Notes: generated from the sequence alone by a model not told the origin. Shown: positions 1-15,000, counted from the stretch's first letter. The stretch: 64,000 bases of DNA from Eumeta japonica (GCA_005406025.1 BGZK01001310.1:62001-126000); one strand, 5' to 3'. Made by a program: numbers and translations.

Positions 1-3000
1 ATCGTTTACAAATATGCTTAAAAATATGCGTGAAATTCCATCCACTTTTATCTTTGAAGTTTGCAAAATAGACGATCCCTAAAAGAATTTATGATCGTAG
101 AAGTTATTTTACAGTACAATAAAATGCGATACTTTTCATGTAATATGTACGTATATTACAGGAAAATAATTGTCTGTGTCATACCTTATACGTTGACCTT
201 GACCGCTTAAACACGATTTTACTAGGAGCTCATAAATGATTCATAATGTTTAGATATTATACTTCAGCGTTTCTTTAATCATATTGCATCAATAATAAAA
301 CGAAAATCTTATTAAAATTTAAGATATTTAGTAAGGAACACTTATCTCGGGAGTTCAACGCGCATCTGGTCGACTTTCATTAAATTTGAATTTACTTCAA
401 TACAATTAAGGCTTGTAGTGACGTTGACGCGTATAGGCGGTGATTGATTTATGTCCTATCATTTTCATTATAGTTTATTGTGAAGATTTTTTTAATTTAT
501 TTTTAATACGAACGAGACCGCCCTCACCGCACAATAGCGTAAGAAATGACTAGCGTGATTCGAGTTCATTACGTTACATACAATAGACAATTTACATACT
601 TACAAAATCAACCTCGTTGTTTCCATTATAACGAATTCAGCGAGACACACACTGCGTTTTGCATGTGTATAGACACGGAATTTTTTTTTACTTATAGACA
701 TTGAATGGATTTGTTACAAAGAGCCTCGGATTGTAATTGGACGTCCGGTGAGCTCTCACGGCGGGCTAGATAATGGACAAACTTATCTATAAAATTCTAC
801 AGTTCCGCGTCTTTTCATTGAATATTCCATTTATGACCAATAAGATAACGCATACATCATAAATTATAATTCACGAAAGTTAAGACATATTGCCCCTTTG
901 TGAAGTAAAATAACACAAATTTTAGTAAAGAAGGACGTACACAATATTTTAATACATCAATCACTAGTTTTCGCTCGCGGCTCCGCTCACGTGGACACTG
1001 AATAAACTCGTTTATTTTTTATATCGACCGATAACGCAGTGTGGATCCCGATCTTGCACTTAAAAATCTATTTTCAAGTTCAACTTATTATAAATATTCT
1101 GAATCCAATGGGTACTATCTCGTATATCTGGACTAGAATTTGATTTATGCGTATTTTACAACAATGTTGACTAGGCATAGTTTTGCTTTCGCCTTGATAG
1201 TCTGCTGTTGCTTAGATTTAAAATTCAGTGTTCATTTAAAGTAAAGAATTGTTTTTTAACATTTACGTTAAATACTTATTAAACATTATTGGTTATTTAT
1301 TAAAGAATACTACTCATTCCTGACATTAGTAAGGAAGGTATACTGGGTCTCGATACAATGAAAAACAATAACAAAAAATATAAACGAAAATGCGATTTTT
1401 CAAAATGTATTAAAAAATTGCTGTCTTACGTACGCAGTGCCACTAATACAAAGATTACGCGTCTGATGTCACACCCGCAAGTGCCTAGTATTAGCATCGC
1501 CGGCTAGTATTCCATAGTATTTAATGGGTGTTCCTTCTATGCAGCCAAGTAATATAAAATATTTGCGGCTATTTTAACACAAAAATAAAAGCGCCCTAAA
1601 ATCTGTAGCAATCCAGTTCGTAACCTAACCATCGATGAACCCTTAGACTGTTCAACTAATTAATTTCAATTAATATCAGGCACGAAGCAATCTGTTCCGG
1701 TCTTAATTTGCAAGGGTTCGATCGAACTACAAACATTTTTCTATTATTTTCTTGGTTTGATACTTTTTTGATAATATTTTCTAGAAATAAAAAATATAGT
1801 ATGGTATATAGTAAGTTACCAAGGATGTTAGATGTAATTATTTGGTTTAGCGTTTAATAATCTGATATTTAATAAGTTGTCACTCTTATATTCAATAAGT
1901 ACTAAGTAAGATATTTATTATAATGTCTTATAGTATATATATATTTTATTAACAAGAATTGAATTCGGATATGATTTTAGATAATGTTACGATATGTTTC
2001 TACCGTGGTTCGAATATTGAGACAAATACATACTTTAGAACCATTAAACTACTTTTAACTAAATTATCAATTACTTGTTAACGCGTTGATCGCAAAAAAA
2101 AGTAATTTGTAATCGCTCGAATTTCGGCATGTAAAACATATCCCTCTGCGACTGGACTAGGGCATTATGACAAATGCAAAAACGAATGAATCAGTTATAA
2201 AAACAAAGATGTAAATATGTCACGTCCGACGTAAACAAACGTCTGCTAGAATCTGGAACATTCTAATCAATTAAAATTCACTAACAATGTAAGCAACTGC
2301 TCCCACGCCTTTTTAGATAAACAAACGGGCTCTTGTTCCCTTATTTTCTAATAGACATACATATTCTGTTACATTATTATTTAGTCTGTGAGCGTGGTAC
2401 GCAACAGTAACATACTATTTAATAACGGCATTTTCTTTAAACATGGTAGTTTAAGGTTTATTTAATTAAAATAAATATATCGGCCTTCCGTAAAAAGTTT
2501 ACTTACTTATACACTAAACTACAAGCAAAATGTGAAATATTAGTGAGTACTATTATATAATTTGAGAATTGTTCTAGTTTATTTGTTAAAGTTTAGATAC
2601 TTTGACAACTAATGTAGATCGGGCTTCATGACAAGATGCCAATAAATTGTAATAATAAAGTTAGGGATTGCCCCAATTGCAGGATTTATAATAGAGCGGT
2701 ACAATGACATTCACAAACATTTACCTGATAAGCTGCTAGAGGTTTTCAGGTAAATGTCTGTGAAATTCTGCATTTCATATTTAATATAAAGTATCAATCA
2801 GATTATACGAAGTTAATTGTCTTTTTTATAATAACAAGTGCAAAATTCTTAGATCCCTACAATCTCTGTTTCAATTGCATTTATCAAAACGTTTACGTAT
2901 CTATTACAAAAATATGTACGTATATTTAAATCTTTTTTCAAGCAATACTATAACTTAATTAATTAATTTATATATATATATATCTTCGAATATTTATGAA

Positions 3001-6000
3001 GTGAAATTTTTTTATCGACATCGCGAAGAAATCTATAAGGTATTTCAAAAAATAAGCGTCCTATTTTCTTCCATGTTTTACCGTCACGGCTGTACACCTG
3101 TGTTTCTTTATAAAGACCGATATGTATTTGCAATTTCGACATTTATTTCACTTATATACAGATATAGAATCATTGTAAGTAGCAAGCACTTAATAGTTCT
3201 ACTACCTACTTTAGATAAAAAAAAATAACAACAATTCATACTGCCGATAAAAAGTGTATATATCGCCGTAAAAGTGTATGTGTGGACACTTTTTTAAACT
3301 ATTGGTTAATTTTGAAACCGACCTTTAATACTTCAAAGGAAATGTTGTTTATATATCTTGAGAATAGTTTCTAATATTAAAATAAAATATGTATACAAAA
3401 TAAAAATTATTTGTTATTTAAGAAAAATACCTCTTTTATTTAGAATATTTTATTTTGTGCCTTAAAGATCATCTATTTAAAACACAATAGTATTTTTTAA
3501 CAAAATTCGATTCATTACTCTAAAAAAAATCCTGATATTTTTTCATGTATTGTTTGTAAGTTATTACGGTTCACTTCAAAATTATTATTGAAAATTTAAA
3601 CACAACGTTAAGAATAAATACATTATGTTAATAGATCTACTGTTTTTTTTTTATGTGAAAAACTCTGTAAAAAAAGATTTTAATAATAATCATTGTTTAC
3701 AAGCTTGAACCATGATAATTATATTCTTTTGTGGTACATATGTGGAAGGTCATGTTATGAACGTTCTATAATTAATTCATTGTTTTTAAAATTTATAGAA
3801 TAATATGAAAATAAACAATAATACATTCTATAGTACATTACCGAAAAATCATTTTTTTTTCTGTAAACGAGTTATGACGTTGCACAAACGCAACAAAAAC
3901 GGCTTGTAACTTCATTACTGCATTTGCATTTGGTTTGTCGATACCTTTATGAACTATCGGATGAATCTAAAGAAAGGCAACTACTATAGAATGATACCTA
4001 TTAATAGGAAAGGATCGTGGTACCCGATATACGTCCAATAACAATACAGATTTAGTAGCATGGTTTGAGGTTGTCAAATCATCAATCAATATTCACCTAC
4101 GTGCTCCAAATAGGTAGCAAAAAAAAAAAAATCAATTAAAAAATAAATACCACACGAATTCAGATATTATAAAGAAAAACAAAATCGTCATAGCTTGCAC
4201 TGAATTGACTCAGAATATAAATATAATCAAAAAGAATTAGAAACTAATCTCAGCAGTGAGTCCAGAATGGGTTTAGCGTGAGTTGAGTGTTTTATTTACA
4301 ATACAACGTACGTAACTCTGCCTCTCTGAATTGCTTGCGAATGATGCAATGCGCACATTCTGCGCTCACCGATTCTCCCTCCTTATCACCCGCGTTCCGT
4401 TTTTACGCCATTGCGACACTTTTGTGACTAATTTCACAGCGGCAGAATTTTGTGCTGTACTGTTGTACCGTACAAAATATGTGAATTTAGATTTCCGAGA
4501 AATTTCTGTTTACGTCTTTGTTTACGACTAAATAGGACATATTTATGATTATGTTTACAATTGGTGACGATTCTTGAAATCGAGACTGCGGGTATATACG
4601 AGCGTAATTTCGGGAGTCAATTATTCTCTTGGCGACCATTGCGTTAATAAGTGAAATGCCATAAAGTGAACAGTGTTGAAGTGGTTCTGTAGGTAGTAAG
4701 GTTCAAGAGTAAGATTGAATATACACGTATTATTTGTTTTAATGTTTCCTTTTTTATATTCCAATTTGCGAACCTTGGTTATGGTAGAATGTAACAATAC
4801 TCAATAGTTTAAATATAAATTATGGTTTCGTTTTTGACTATTGATGTTTCCAAAGGCAATTGTTAAGGATTAATGAATAAGTTTTAAATACTGGATATTT
4901 ATGAATAATGCACATTATTTCGAATATAAGAATTGTGATCAGAAAAGTAGTTGGTATTTAAAATTATAATGAGACTATCAAAACCCCCTTTTTTACCAAT
5001 AGTATATCAATAAATGTAAACAATTTTAATTACTGTTATTTTGATGACATAAATGCCTTTGAAAAAATGTCTGATACACTCGGTCCGATAAGTGTGTGAA
5101 TTTGACCTCACTCGGGGTATCACGAGGGCGTGTGTGTATCACGTGTTTCTTTTATATGATTAACCAGTGATTTTGATTCGTGATCAATACATTAAAGTAC
5201 TGAGCTTCACCCCAAGCGTGAACTGTAAACCGATTCGTAAATTAGTATATCTTTAGTGTAAAGTAAATATATTTATGGTAAAATCCTTCGCGCGATGAAA
5301 GTATTGACAACGAAATAATAATTTTATGTATTGACAAATTTTCGTCCAATAGTAATACTTAGCCATGGTTTAGTTCAGAGTTCAGTTCATTAGTCTGACC
5401 CTGATATGTATGCTAAGATTGATCCCGGTATTTATCTTATCATAGTTATGCTGATCTGGATGAAAATTAATTCATGACGAAGAAAGATTTTTCATAACAG
5501 GTCCCACAAACAAACAGAAGCCATATCTACTCTCAATTTACAATACTAGCACACAGGTAATAATATAATTTATCAATTAACAATAGAAGAAAAATTCCTT
5601 CCAAAGAAGAGGTTATTCAATAGGTACATCTAAACGTGGAAAATCGTTAAATCGATCCGTCCCTGTACATTTATGTAAAATTCACAAAGGCTCATTGTAT
5701 CCAAGTCGCGGCGGGCATAAAAGTTCTAAGTTAATTACAACTCGATTTGAGGCTAGCCTTCGTTTTATTTTGGGCGATTCGACAACCGCGCGCCAACAAT
5801 CGAGCAATAAAGGATGACTTCAACTATGACTCGTAAACGGAGCGCGTCGGCAGGACTAGGCGCCTACTACAATGCGCATGTAGAATTTCATACTCACCGC
5901 ACTTTCGTACTTAAGAGTTGGCGACGTGTCGATGCATTTCACTCGTTTGACTCGAGGTTTCGTCGGTTGAGCGGTTGTTCCTTTATTTGTAACTGTGTGT

Positions 6001-7424
6001 GTTACAAAATATATTTATTTCGTGACGAATTCACTAATCCAAATTGTTTCTCTACGAAAACTCACCAACATCAGCGAATATACTAAAGATTTCGAGTTGT
6101 AACACCAAATTCATATATTGTTATTATATTTATATAAGATCTTGTTGAATTAAAACATCTATATGTAGCGACGATTTGGGACAGAAGTTGGTAAATCATT
6201 TTCGTTAAGAAATAATTGGTGCATGCGCACTAGTTTGATAATTTCTTGACGTCTCAGCCGACCTATTTTCTTGCAAGATAACAATATACACTTAGCTTTT
6301 CTGTGGCTTTGCGCAATGTAAACATGGATAAATTGTGATTGATTTAGCTTACCAAAAAATATAATATTATAATTTCTGAATATTTTTAAAACGTATGTTT
6401 TTTTTAAGAAGCATAATTGAATGAAGTAAGTTTTTTTATGAACTTGTTAATATTTATTACTTATGGTGGAAAAGAACAAAAAGTAGAAATCCATTGGGGC
6501 TGTCATGTTTGGCCTTGAAATAAACTATATAATTTTGAAGTTTTTGATTTTGTTACTAATTGAAATTATATATTCACATACGAGCGCATCATAATTTCAA
6601 TTAGTATAAATAAATACAGTTTTTGGTTAATATAAGTTGCTGCATATCTTCGAAACGCATAACAGCTTTTGTATACTCTCACCTGGTATTTGAAATTGGG
6701 GAACAGAAATAGCAATGGATGTCCGCGATGGATTTTCATGGGTTTGTAATTGTTCACGACCTAAATTAGCTTGTAATTTTTATTTTATATGCATACTTAG
6801 TTAAGAATAATAATTGGAAAATAATTTGTAATTAATTTAGGAAATACTGTTTTAAATAAATGGCATATACAGGAACATACGCAACACATAACATAAATAA
6901 TAGCACATGAGAAATGTGTGCGTCACAATCTCGCCTCACACCCGACGAGAGCTGTGATTGGTACAAACCAGTCAGACCGCGATCGGCTCATGATGCAATA
7001 GAATAATAGAGCCAGTCACTTTTTTCATATAAATATCAGATCCCGCATTGCTAGGATTATTTCCACATTTGGCGCAATAGTAGTTTCAAAAAGAAACTGT
7101 CCGTATTATTATAAATAGTATTTTTAATCTCAAGCAAGACAAATCCCTGCCCGATTAGCTGAAGGCCGCATCGGCACTTACATATGGGTGCTGCGAGCTA
7201 AGAGTCGGTCTCTGCCGAACCTGGGTTCGTTTTCCGCAGTAATTACATTGATAGGTTAATGAATACCTGTAGCGCCTGTATTTGATATTATGGTTGTGCT
7301 TATTTCCACGAAAAAATAATAGACACATAAATGTAGGAAGGACTGAGGAAAGACATATTTTTGTATCATTCATACGTTTCGAATTTTTCCACATTTTATA
7401 GTAGTAACATAAGCTCATACCCAT
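1..7424. other. Gene-free AT-rich region
   Basis: No frame with recognisable protein similarity or linked splice signals was seen. Contents noted: a 19-bp-stem hairpin at 2710-2764, a short TA run near 2970-2985, and a CpG-richer patch around 5700-6000 with an unrecognised 90-codon ATG frame at 5814-6086. The sequence near 970-990 resembles the ...CTCGCGGCTCCGCTC... piece seen in dispersed moth repeats. Confidence 0.5.
2710..2764. repeat. Hairpin, 19-bp arms with one mismatch
   Basis: Arms 2710-2728 and 2746-2764 pair over 19 positions with one mismatch around a 17-nt loop. The size is in the range of a small pre-miRNA stem, but a transposon terminal remnant is equally possible. Confidence 0.6.
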
Positions 7425-8530
7425 TTCTCAGGAGGGTGGGCAGAGACTATAAATTTCCACATGGTACGATCTTTGCTTATCTGTCTTGCTTCAATGGCAT
7501 CCATCAATCTTTTCAGCAAGCTTGTCGGTTTCGGAAGTTTAAAATTTGATCCTTTTTCACCGATTTCAAAAAAGAAGGAGGTTCTATGTTCGTCTGCATG
7601 TATTTTTTTTATGTACGTTCAGCGATAATATCGTCAATTGTGGACCGATTTCCATAAGAAACAACAACATTTCTTAACGGTTAGGAGTCAAGGGATAATG
7701 CTGCGATTTGTCGCCAGAAACTATTCTTCAATGGCTATTAGTAAAACCTAGTATACGCCGAATTAAAATTAATTATTTATTAATCTATTTACATATTTTC
7801 ATCCATTTATATGATTCCGGCGTGACAGTCGTAGCAGGAACACATCAAAACTCTTAGCGATAACAGCAGAAATGGAGTGATCAATTTAATATGGATCAAA
7901 TAATATAAAAATGTAATCTGTATGAATTGTAAAATTTTTGTATTATAAACAATAAGTGTAATTTATATAGTTCGTATATGAATAATTTGGTAGTTGCACC
8001 CAACTAAGAATGTAAAGATCCGGGAATAATTAGCAGTGGACAATAAATTCGGTTTGGAACTGTATTTTCACTTGCTCCGTACAAAAGTAAAGGAGATGCC
8101 TGGCCGATTTTATTAATCAAGACTTGATCCACATGTAAAGTATTTAAATGAATTATCAAGTTATAATTACTCATTAATGAAAAAATGTGAAATAAAATAA
8201 GTTTTTCAAAAAAAAAAGTAAATGAAAACCGCATTAAAAACCTATTTAAATATTTTTTTCAACAGACTTCAAAAACAACTAATCAACTCTTTTTGGAGTC
8301 GGTTCCATCTACAGATAAATCAGACACAGTAGAGTCTCTTTTTGTGTCGAGTCTTCTTCTTCTCTAATAGAAAGAAGATGGCCAAACCACCACAACATAC
8401 CTCTTTCTACTCTAGTCACCACATCTTCCTTCAAACCACACCGCTCTCTGACATCACTGTTCCTACATCTATCTTTTCGAGACATTTCACACATATTACA
8501 TTTTTTTATAGCAGGTAACATTGTTAACAT
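7425..8530 (-). mobile_element. RTE-like LINE 3' fragment, split by about 780 bp
   Basis: On the minus strand 8530-8330 encodes a C-terminal LINE stretch with DRCRNSDVRERCGLKEDVV and RGMLWWFGHL, and 7540-7425 encodes KRLMDAIEARQISKDRTMW. The same order occurs in the copies near 29180 and 59870, so both parts belong to one element. The segment between is bordered by similar sequences in the same orientation (TTTTTCACCGATTTCAAAAA near 7553 and TTTTTTTCAACAGACTTCAAA near 8250), suggesting a later insertion or duplication. The frame is broken and the 5' end is missing. Confidence 0.7.
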
Positions 8531-11519
8531 CCATGGCTTTAATTATGAATATAATCTGTAATGAAGTTAATAGCCGAAATAGTGTCATTTATTTTAGTTT
8601 TTAGCAAATTTTATTTAATTGAATTCCAATAAAGAATACTGACTATATATATATTACAATATTATACAGATTGTGAAGCGTCGATTTTCTTTACGTAAAT
8701 TATAATATAACTATTACGATAATAATGTTAAATGTAATGGCAAATTTGATTTATCATACTTATTTATTTTCAAATTGGAATCTATTGTAAAAACCATGTT
8801 TGGCATCTTAAACAATAATAGAAAATCAAGTCAGTTTTTTAAATATCACATACTGGTACATTTAAAATAAGTAGCTATAAGAAAATTCCGTTTATAATAT
8901 CAGAATCACGTGCGTTATTATCTTGGTACCAAAGTTATCATTAATTTGCTCGTCCAAAGGTCGCAATAACATGCCTGCAATCATTTTTTCAGTACTTCAA
9001 TTTAGAAACTTGAAAAAAAGTAAGTTTCCGACACGCACTGGTGACAAGTGTGGATACTATGACCAGCACTGAGACACTGAGAATTTAGATATAATTTGAC
9101 TAGAGCACTGAGCATTCAGTGTCAGCGGGAGAATTTTACTAAAATATCTGGATATAGCTTAGTGATCAATTTTAGTTTGTGAGGAATAAAGTTTTTCGCT
9201 TATGTCTAATTCGATGCGACACTGAAAACGAAATTCCGATAATGAAAAAAAACCATCGATGGAAAAAACAGATGTACAAGTTTTTAATTAGGTATGCACA
9301 TTTTAGTGCTTTTCTCCAAATTAAAATGTTGAAGTTACAAAATACACATTAGAATAGCTTATATTGTTTTCGTTTTGCAAAAATAGTAGTTAGGACTCTA
9401 ATATTGTTGGGAATTGCGCCCACAAGTTAAATAAAATAAAGGTAAAAAATAATTCCCTGAGAAAAAAATTTTGGAGAATAGATTTCTCTAAGCGTAAACA
9501 AGCCCCTTCCCTCACATCCACACAATCTCATCCGTTACCACTTTTTACGCATATTTATTTGGAATGCATTTACTTTTGAGGTAGGATTTTCGAGGATGCA
9601 ATAAATTTTATCTGTTTACATCAGACGTGGCATTTTTATGACTTATTTGTTCTAGACAATTAAGTAAATTATTTTTATTTGAAGAACATTCTAGACGGCT
9701 ATTTGACATGTACTCATAACGGAGTTCGACCCCCGACGAGTAAGTTTTAATTATGCAATCAATACTTTCACAAGTCAAGAGCGATCAACAACAAGCACTC
9801 AAGTGATTTGTTTATACGCCTTCTGATCTTTATGTGTTTCTTTTCACCTGATCTCAATTGTAAAACCCCTGATAGGATCATTACGTAACAATAAGAAATG
9901 GGTTTATTTAGTAAGTTTTATTCAGTCTATGTTTTATAATGATGAATCTAAAAGTCCTATTACAAGTTCGGCAAATTGTGAATAAAATTATTTATATCAA
10001 TTAAAATAATTATGGACTAACTGTAATTTACACGTACCTCTGAAACTTTTCGTCAATTTGGTACAAACGTTTATCTAATTATTCCCATAGTTATTACTTT
10101 TTCCTGGAATTGTGTTTTATAATAGTATTAATTATATATCAGATTTTGTTTAATTCGGTTCAGTGGTATTGTTCGCGAAAACGGACCAAATCACACATAA
10201 ACGGATAAACATGTTTGTTTATTATAAACTTGTTTGTTAAACGGATAAAAATCACTTGTTTTCATTTTCAATATTTTAAACTGTGGGCGCGGACCCGAAT
10301 GTTAATGTTCCCCAATGCTAAATTGTAATAAACAACGCTTCCTCGGCAACTGGGAGCTGCATAACGCTATAAAAACACGTCAATTAACGTCATCGTGATG
10401 TTTGCGAGAAGTGCTTGCGTAATCTTCATATTTCAAACTAGAAAATCACGCCAATACATTAGCGCCGTGCACGTAAAGTGATGCGGTTTCGATATATCAA
10501 AAAATCGATTTGTATTCGTCGAGTTCGATATTAGTACGTAGTGTATTACGGCTCGGTGTTGACGTAATGTTTATCGATTTAGGTTGTAATCTATGTATGA
10601 TGTGTTATCGCCTAAAGTAAATAAATATTCGGGCCTCGTGAGTCGGAAATGGTCTTTCAAACTGAAACAGTTCGTGTCACGATTCGCATCATTTTGATAC
10701 TGGCTTCATCTTTCTTCGCTTAATGAGATTCTTTTTAGGAAACAATAAAAAATAGTAATAATAGGTTTTAAAAATAAAATTATTGACATCCAAGCAATTA
10801 AATTGATATTAAAAATCATGGTAATATTATAAAAAAAGGCAATAAAAAGTTGCTTTATAAAAAAACACGATATTTTTCGTTGTTATATCAAAAGGAAATA
10901 GCAACGATTCTTCCGATGTCGACCCATAGGCTGTATTAATAAATATATCAAAGTGATAATTGTTTCTGCCTTTTTTGGGACATGAAAGGTACTGCCCACT
11001 TTCTTCAGCGAATTAGTTCGACAGGAGCAACGTGTTGGGTCGACTGTGTAAGGTCGATCCAATGTACGGTGCATGTATCGTGTAAGATTATTCCTCATGC
11101 GAACTGCAAATCCAATCGCCGATGTGTAGAGGGGTATCGCAGATGCACTGATTTCAGTTGGGCCTAGTTGGCGCGAGATCGCTCCCGGAGCAGTAAATCG
11201 ATCACGAATTGAAAGGTCGGTCGGTCTGTTGGAGCTCATAGCCCAAGTTCGGGTAAAAGTTCGGAGTAGTTCAGATCTTGGACGACATGAAACGCTTTGA
11301 AAATCGATAAAGTTTGCATTGGTTCGATCGAAAAGTTAGAATTCGAGTGTTGTACAAAGGTGTACAAGAACCTTTAGTAATACGTCCAATCGTGAGGTGT
11401 TACTAAATGTTAGCAGAGTTGAAGTGGTTGTAATAATTTATAGAATAATAATAAATTGTGACGAGACCTGGATATGATAAAGGGATCCCCAAAGTAAATA
11501 ATCAAGTGGAAGTTTTAGT
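8531..11519. other. Gene-free region
   Basis: No supported gene. At 11239-10883 on the minus strand is an unrecognised 118-codon frame starting with ATG, lying in a locally CpG-richer stretch (about 10880-11350). It shows no splice partner or known motif. Confidence 0.4.
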
Positions 11520-12020
11520 ATGAGAAACCGGAATTTTAAGACTTTTTTTGGAAGGGAAACTTATGGCATCTCTATTATGGGATGTTGAAGGCATAATACT
11601 ACAGATTATTAAAAAAGAACTCCAGTACATGTCACATGTTATACTATTTACTTGCATGAAATACGAGAGTCAATAAAAAAAGGTGAGAGGCAAACTCAGC
11701 AGAGGCGTATTTATTTTGCATTATGATGCATTTGAACTTACCGCTCAAGCAATGCAGCGAGCAATGAGAAAAAAACGGTTTTGTAGAAATTGCAGTCCGA
11801 CCGAATCGTAGACCCTGCAGCCCAGTCTTAACATCCTACGATTAAATTCTGCTTAGACTTTTAAAGAAAGACTTAAGAGGACGTCGATTTGTAACAGTCG
11901 TTGAAATGACGGCTGCAGTAAATGAGCCTTTATTATATCAGACTGAACAAATACATCTTGAATGGCTTAATGTCTCTATGCAGTAAATAAATGTATTTAC
12001 CTCTCAGGGGTCTGTATTTA
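11520..12020 (+). mobile_element. Decayed mariner transposase remnant
   Basis: Scattered frames spell mariner transposase pieces in order: GKLMASLLWDVEG (11551-11590), GKLSRGVFILHYDAF-LTAQ (about 11690-11750, the second catalytic region) and KKDLRGRRFVTVVEMTAAV (about 11868-11925). Stops and shifts separate them. The DNA-binding N-terminus and clear terminal repeats were not found. The type differs from the other mariner copies in the window. Confidence 0.65.
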
Positions 12021-15000
12021 AAATAAATGACCATTTATCTTTTCTTTCATAGCCACATAAATTGTTTATCGACTTCCTTTAGTAAGTAAATGCGAAAAGC
12101 AAAATTTTGTGGTTTGAAAGTATACTGCTGTGAATTACTTTGGTCTGAGGTTGTTCTCGGTTTTCGCGATTCGCGTCTTTGGCATTGTTGCAAAGGGACG
12201 ACCATCTATTAAACTATGCTTTATTGTAGAGTGACTATTATTTCATACGAAAAAAAGTATTTAAGTGATTGCATAACAAACTCATACGAGTTCATTACGT
12301 ATTGTGTTTGTTTATCAAACTGTATGATTAATGAGTAGCATATGACAATTAATCAAAGAATTAATTGTTTTTCCGATTACAGTGTTGTTATTACAAGTTT
12401 ATAAAATGATAAAAATAATGAGATATTAATAAAAGCGAAGAAGGACGGGGGTCTTTGAAAGTATTCATATTGTATTGTTGTTAAAGCTTTAGTTTAGTCT
12501 GTTGTTACTGGTGGTTATAATGTAATTAAGATTTTCAAATCAAACAAAGGTACCGTTTTATTTATTTTGTTGGTTTTGTTCGAATAGCAATGTAATCATC
12601 AACTTCCATTTCATAGGAATTTCCATGCTATATAACTTCTTCAATCCTGTTTCTTTAAGTTCCTTTGATTTTGAAGATTGATTTTCAGATAATGATCATC
12701 CATACTAATATATAATACTACATATAATAATACATAAAACTTATGATGTTTGACATTTAAAGCAATTTATTATATATACTATTTCCAACTTTTCCTCTGA
12801 TTTCATTCCATTTAAGATTGAGTTAATAAAATGCTGAAATAATATCTAGCTGAAAGCTTAAAACGACTAACATGACTCTTCCAAAACAGATGCAAATTAA
12901 ATCTCTCCTCAAAGTTTATCTTTCCATTCTTGATTTTTTAAATGGTCCATTTGAAATGGTCCACTTTTTTAAAACGAAAAAATTACTTCGTTCTCGATTT
13001 ATAACTTGAACCCGTATTACCAATTTTCAAGCTTAAAATTATGTAACTACTATAGTTAACTGTATGTAACTACGAGTAACTATTAATATTGTATAACTTA
13101 ATACGACGAACTTTTATACAAAATTACATCCCAAACTTTATCCTCTACGGAATGACTTTCCAAAAACTTCTTATCGTATCCGTAGTTCAAGACTGAGCTT
13201 GTAATGGAAATGTAATGGAACTTCTTCATTTCTTATTTCTGATTTCGTTAGACACAATTGTGCGTTGATGAGTCAGTCAATTAATCGTTCTTAACACATT
13301 ACCATAGATCTGTAAACAGTGCGACTTACATAGTACGCTTTGTAATTATCGATGTGAAGAGTTTTTAGTGCAATTTGTAATTTACCTTTAATATTGCATA
13401 ATAATACATATATTGCATTACCTGATCCCAAACTTAGCAACGATGCTTGTATTATAGGTATGAGATAGTTGATAGAATACATACAAACTTTTTTTTTGTA
13501 AATATAAAGACTTGAGATATAGAAACACCCAGACTCTGACATTTATTTTCAAAAATTAAATGTTGTGTGTGTCGGAATCGAACCCATGCGCCCCACCTTC
13601 GTTAACTTTTGCAGTTATTGTAGAATTGAAGGTTTTTAAAGAGTTTTAAAGAAACAATTTAAATGATAAATTAAGGTATTTTATTGTATTAGATAGAAAG
13701 ATATAAAGGAAGATGGAAAAGATATTATTACGGTTGAAACTGACATACAAATAGCATATTAATATCTGGGTAATACGGGCGAAACCGCGGACAGTGCTAT
13801 GTACTACACTCGTCATACGCATTATTGTCTATGTACGTTTACAAAGTGAGAAACGACCACTTCAATGAAACTGTTTATTGGCTATTAGAGTTTATGTAGG
13901 CACGGAGTGTCAATATAACGGTGACTCAACAGCATGAGCTCAAGCATTTGCGCCACGCCCAGGTGTTATATCGGAAGTGTGGTATCCATAACACTAATTC
14001 ATTCGTTTCCATTATGATGTTTTGCATCCTCGATGGTATTTACTCTAACTTTTTACATTTCATATGACGTGTAGTCAAACGTGATGTGATAATGCTTTAG
14101 GATTTTCAATGTTCAGTATCATCCATACTTATAATTCAATTATTGGGATATTCGTGGGAACATTTTCATGCTTTTTTGTTCCGCTATCACTATTTTTTCT
14201 CTCGGAGATTGTTTAAAGTAGAAAATTGTGTTTTAGCGAAGTCGGATTCATTGTTGCTCTCATGTAACAATTCTTTCTTTATTGGTCGCGTGAAATCCAA
14301 TCGCGTGATATTGTGTAGTCTAGACGCCACGTGACACTATCTCTAACTGAGAATTTATGTACTAATTTCTATGTTTCTTATTTCAAATTCATCAACAATC
14401 CTAGCTTATGTTCCTCAATTCAAAAATGATTGTATTTACATAAGAATATTCATTCCCATGGTATATATTTCCAAAAATGTATTATTAGTGATTGCCTTCA
14501 TTATTAAATTTGAATCACCTCTCTATTGACGCGTGACCTGCCGCAATATTTTCATTTCAGATTGAGAGCATCTGAGTCTTCCACGCTGGCCCGATGCGGG
14601 TTGAGGGTTAATAACGAATGGTATCACCGATCCGACAACAACATACAGACTGACAGTTTATTGTATCCTCTTACGTGTCTATATACTCTATGACTTCATT
14701 TAAAAACTCATTGTTAATTCGCCCGTACCTTCTTGTACAAAGGTAAGCGCTCTTTTAACCGTTCAGCCAATGCCAACCTGAATTTGCCACCCTTCTTAAA
14801 TTCCTTGTGTAAACGAAGTATATAGATCATGGAGTATGAGGTCACAGTTCATTTATATAAATTCCCTTAATCCATAATTATCATTTTTGTCTCTAACTGT
14901 TTGTCTAAATGACCGCGTAACTAAAGAATGACCAATCTTATTGAAAATTGGGATGCGGTAAGAGTATGCGGCTGTGTAAATGATAAATCGTATATGGTGT

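Noticed and set aside
5814..6086. ATG frame of 90 codons in a CpG-richer patch
   Set aside because: No recognisable domain, and the sequence turns AT-rich midway; no splice or polyadenylation support.
7200..7245. tRNA-like GGGTTCG near 7227
   Set aside because: Spacing and flanks do not form a T arm or acceptor stem.
7361..7549. Plus-strand 62-codon frame
   Set aside because: Antisense to the LINE C-terminus KRLMDAIEARQ read on the minus strand.
10982..11167. Plus-strand ATG frame of 61 codons
   Set aside because: It overlaps an opposite-strand frame of similar quality, has no known motif and no splice context; probably compositional.
13560..13610. Possible tRNA gene (B box GGTTCGATTCC on the minus strand)
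   Set aside because: No A box or cloverleaf pairing could be placed upstream; more likely a SINE remnant.
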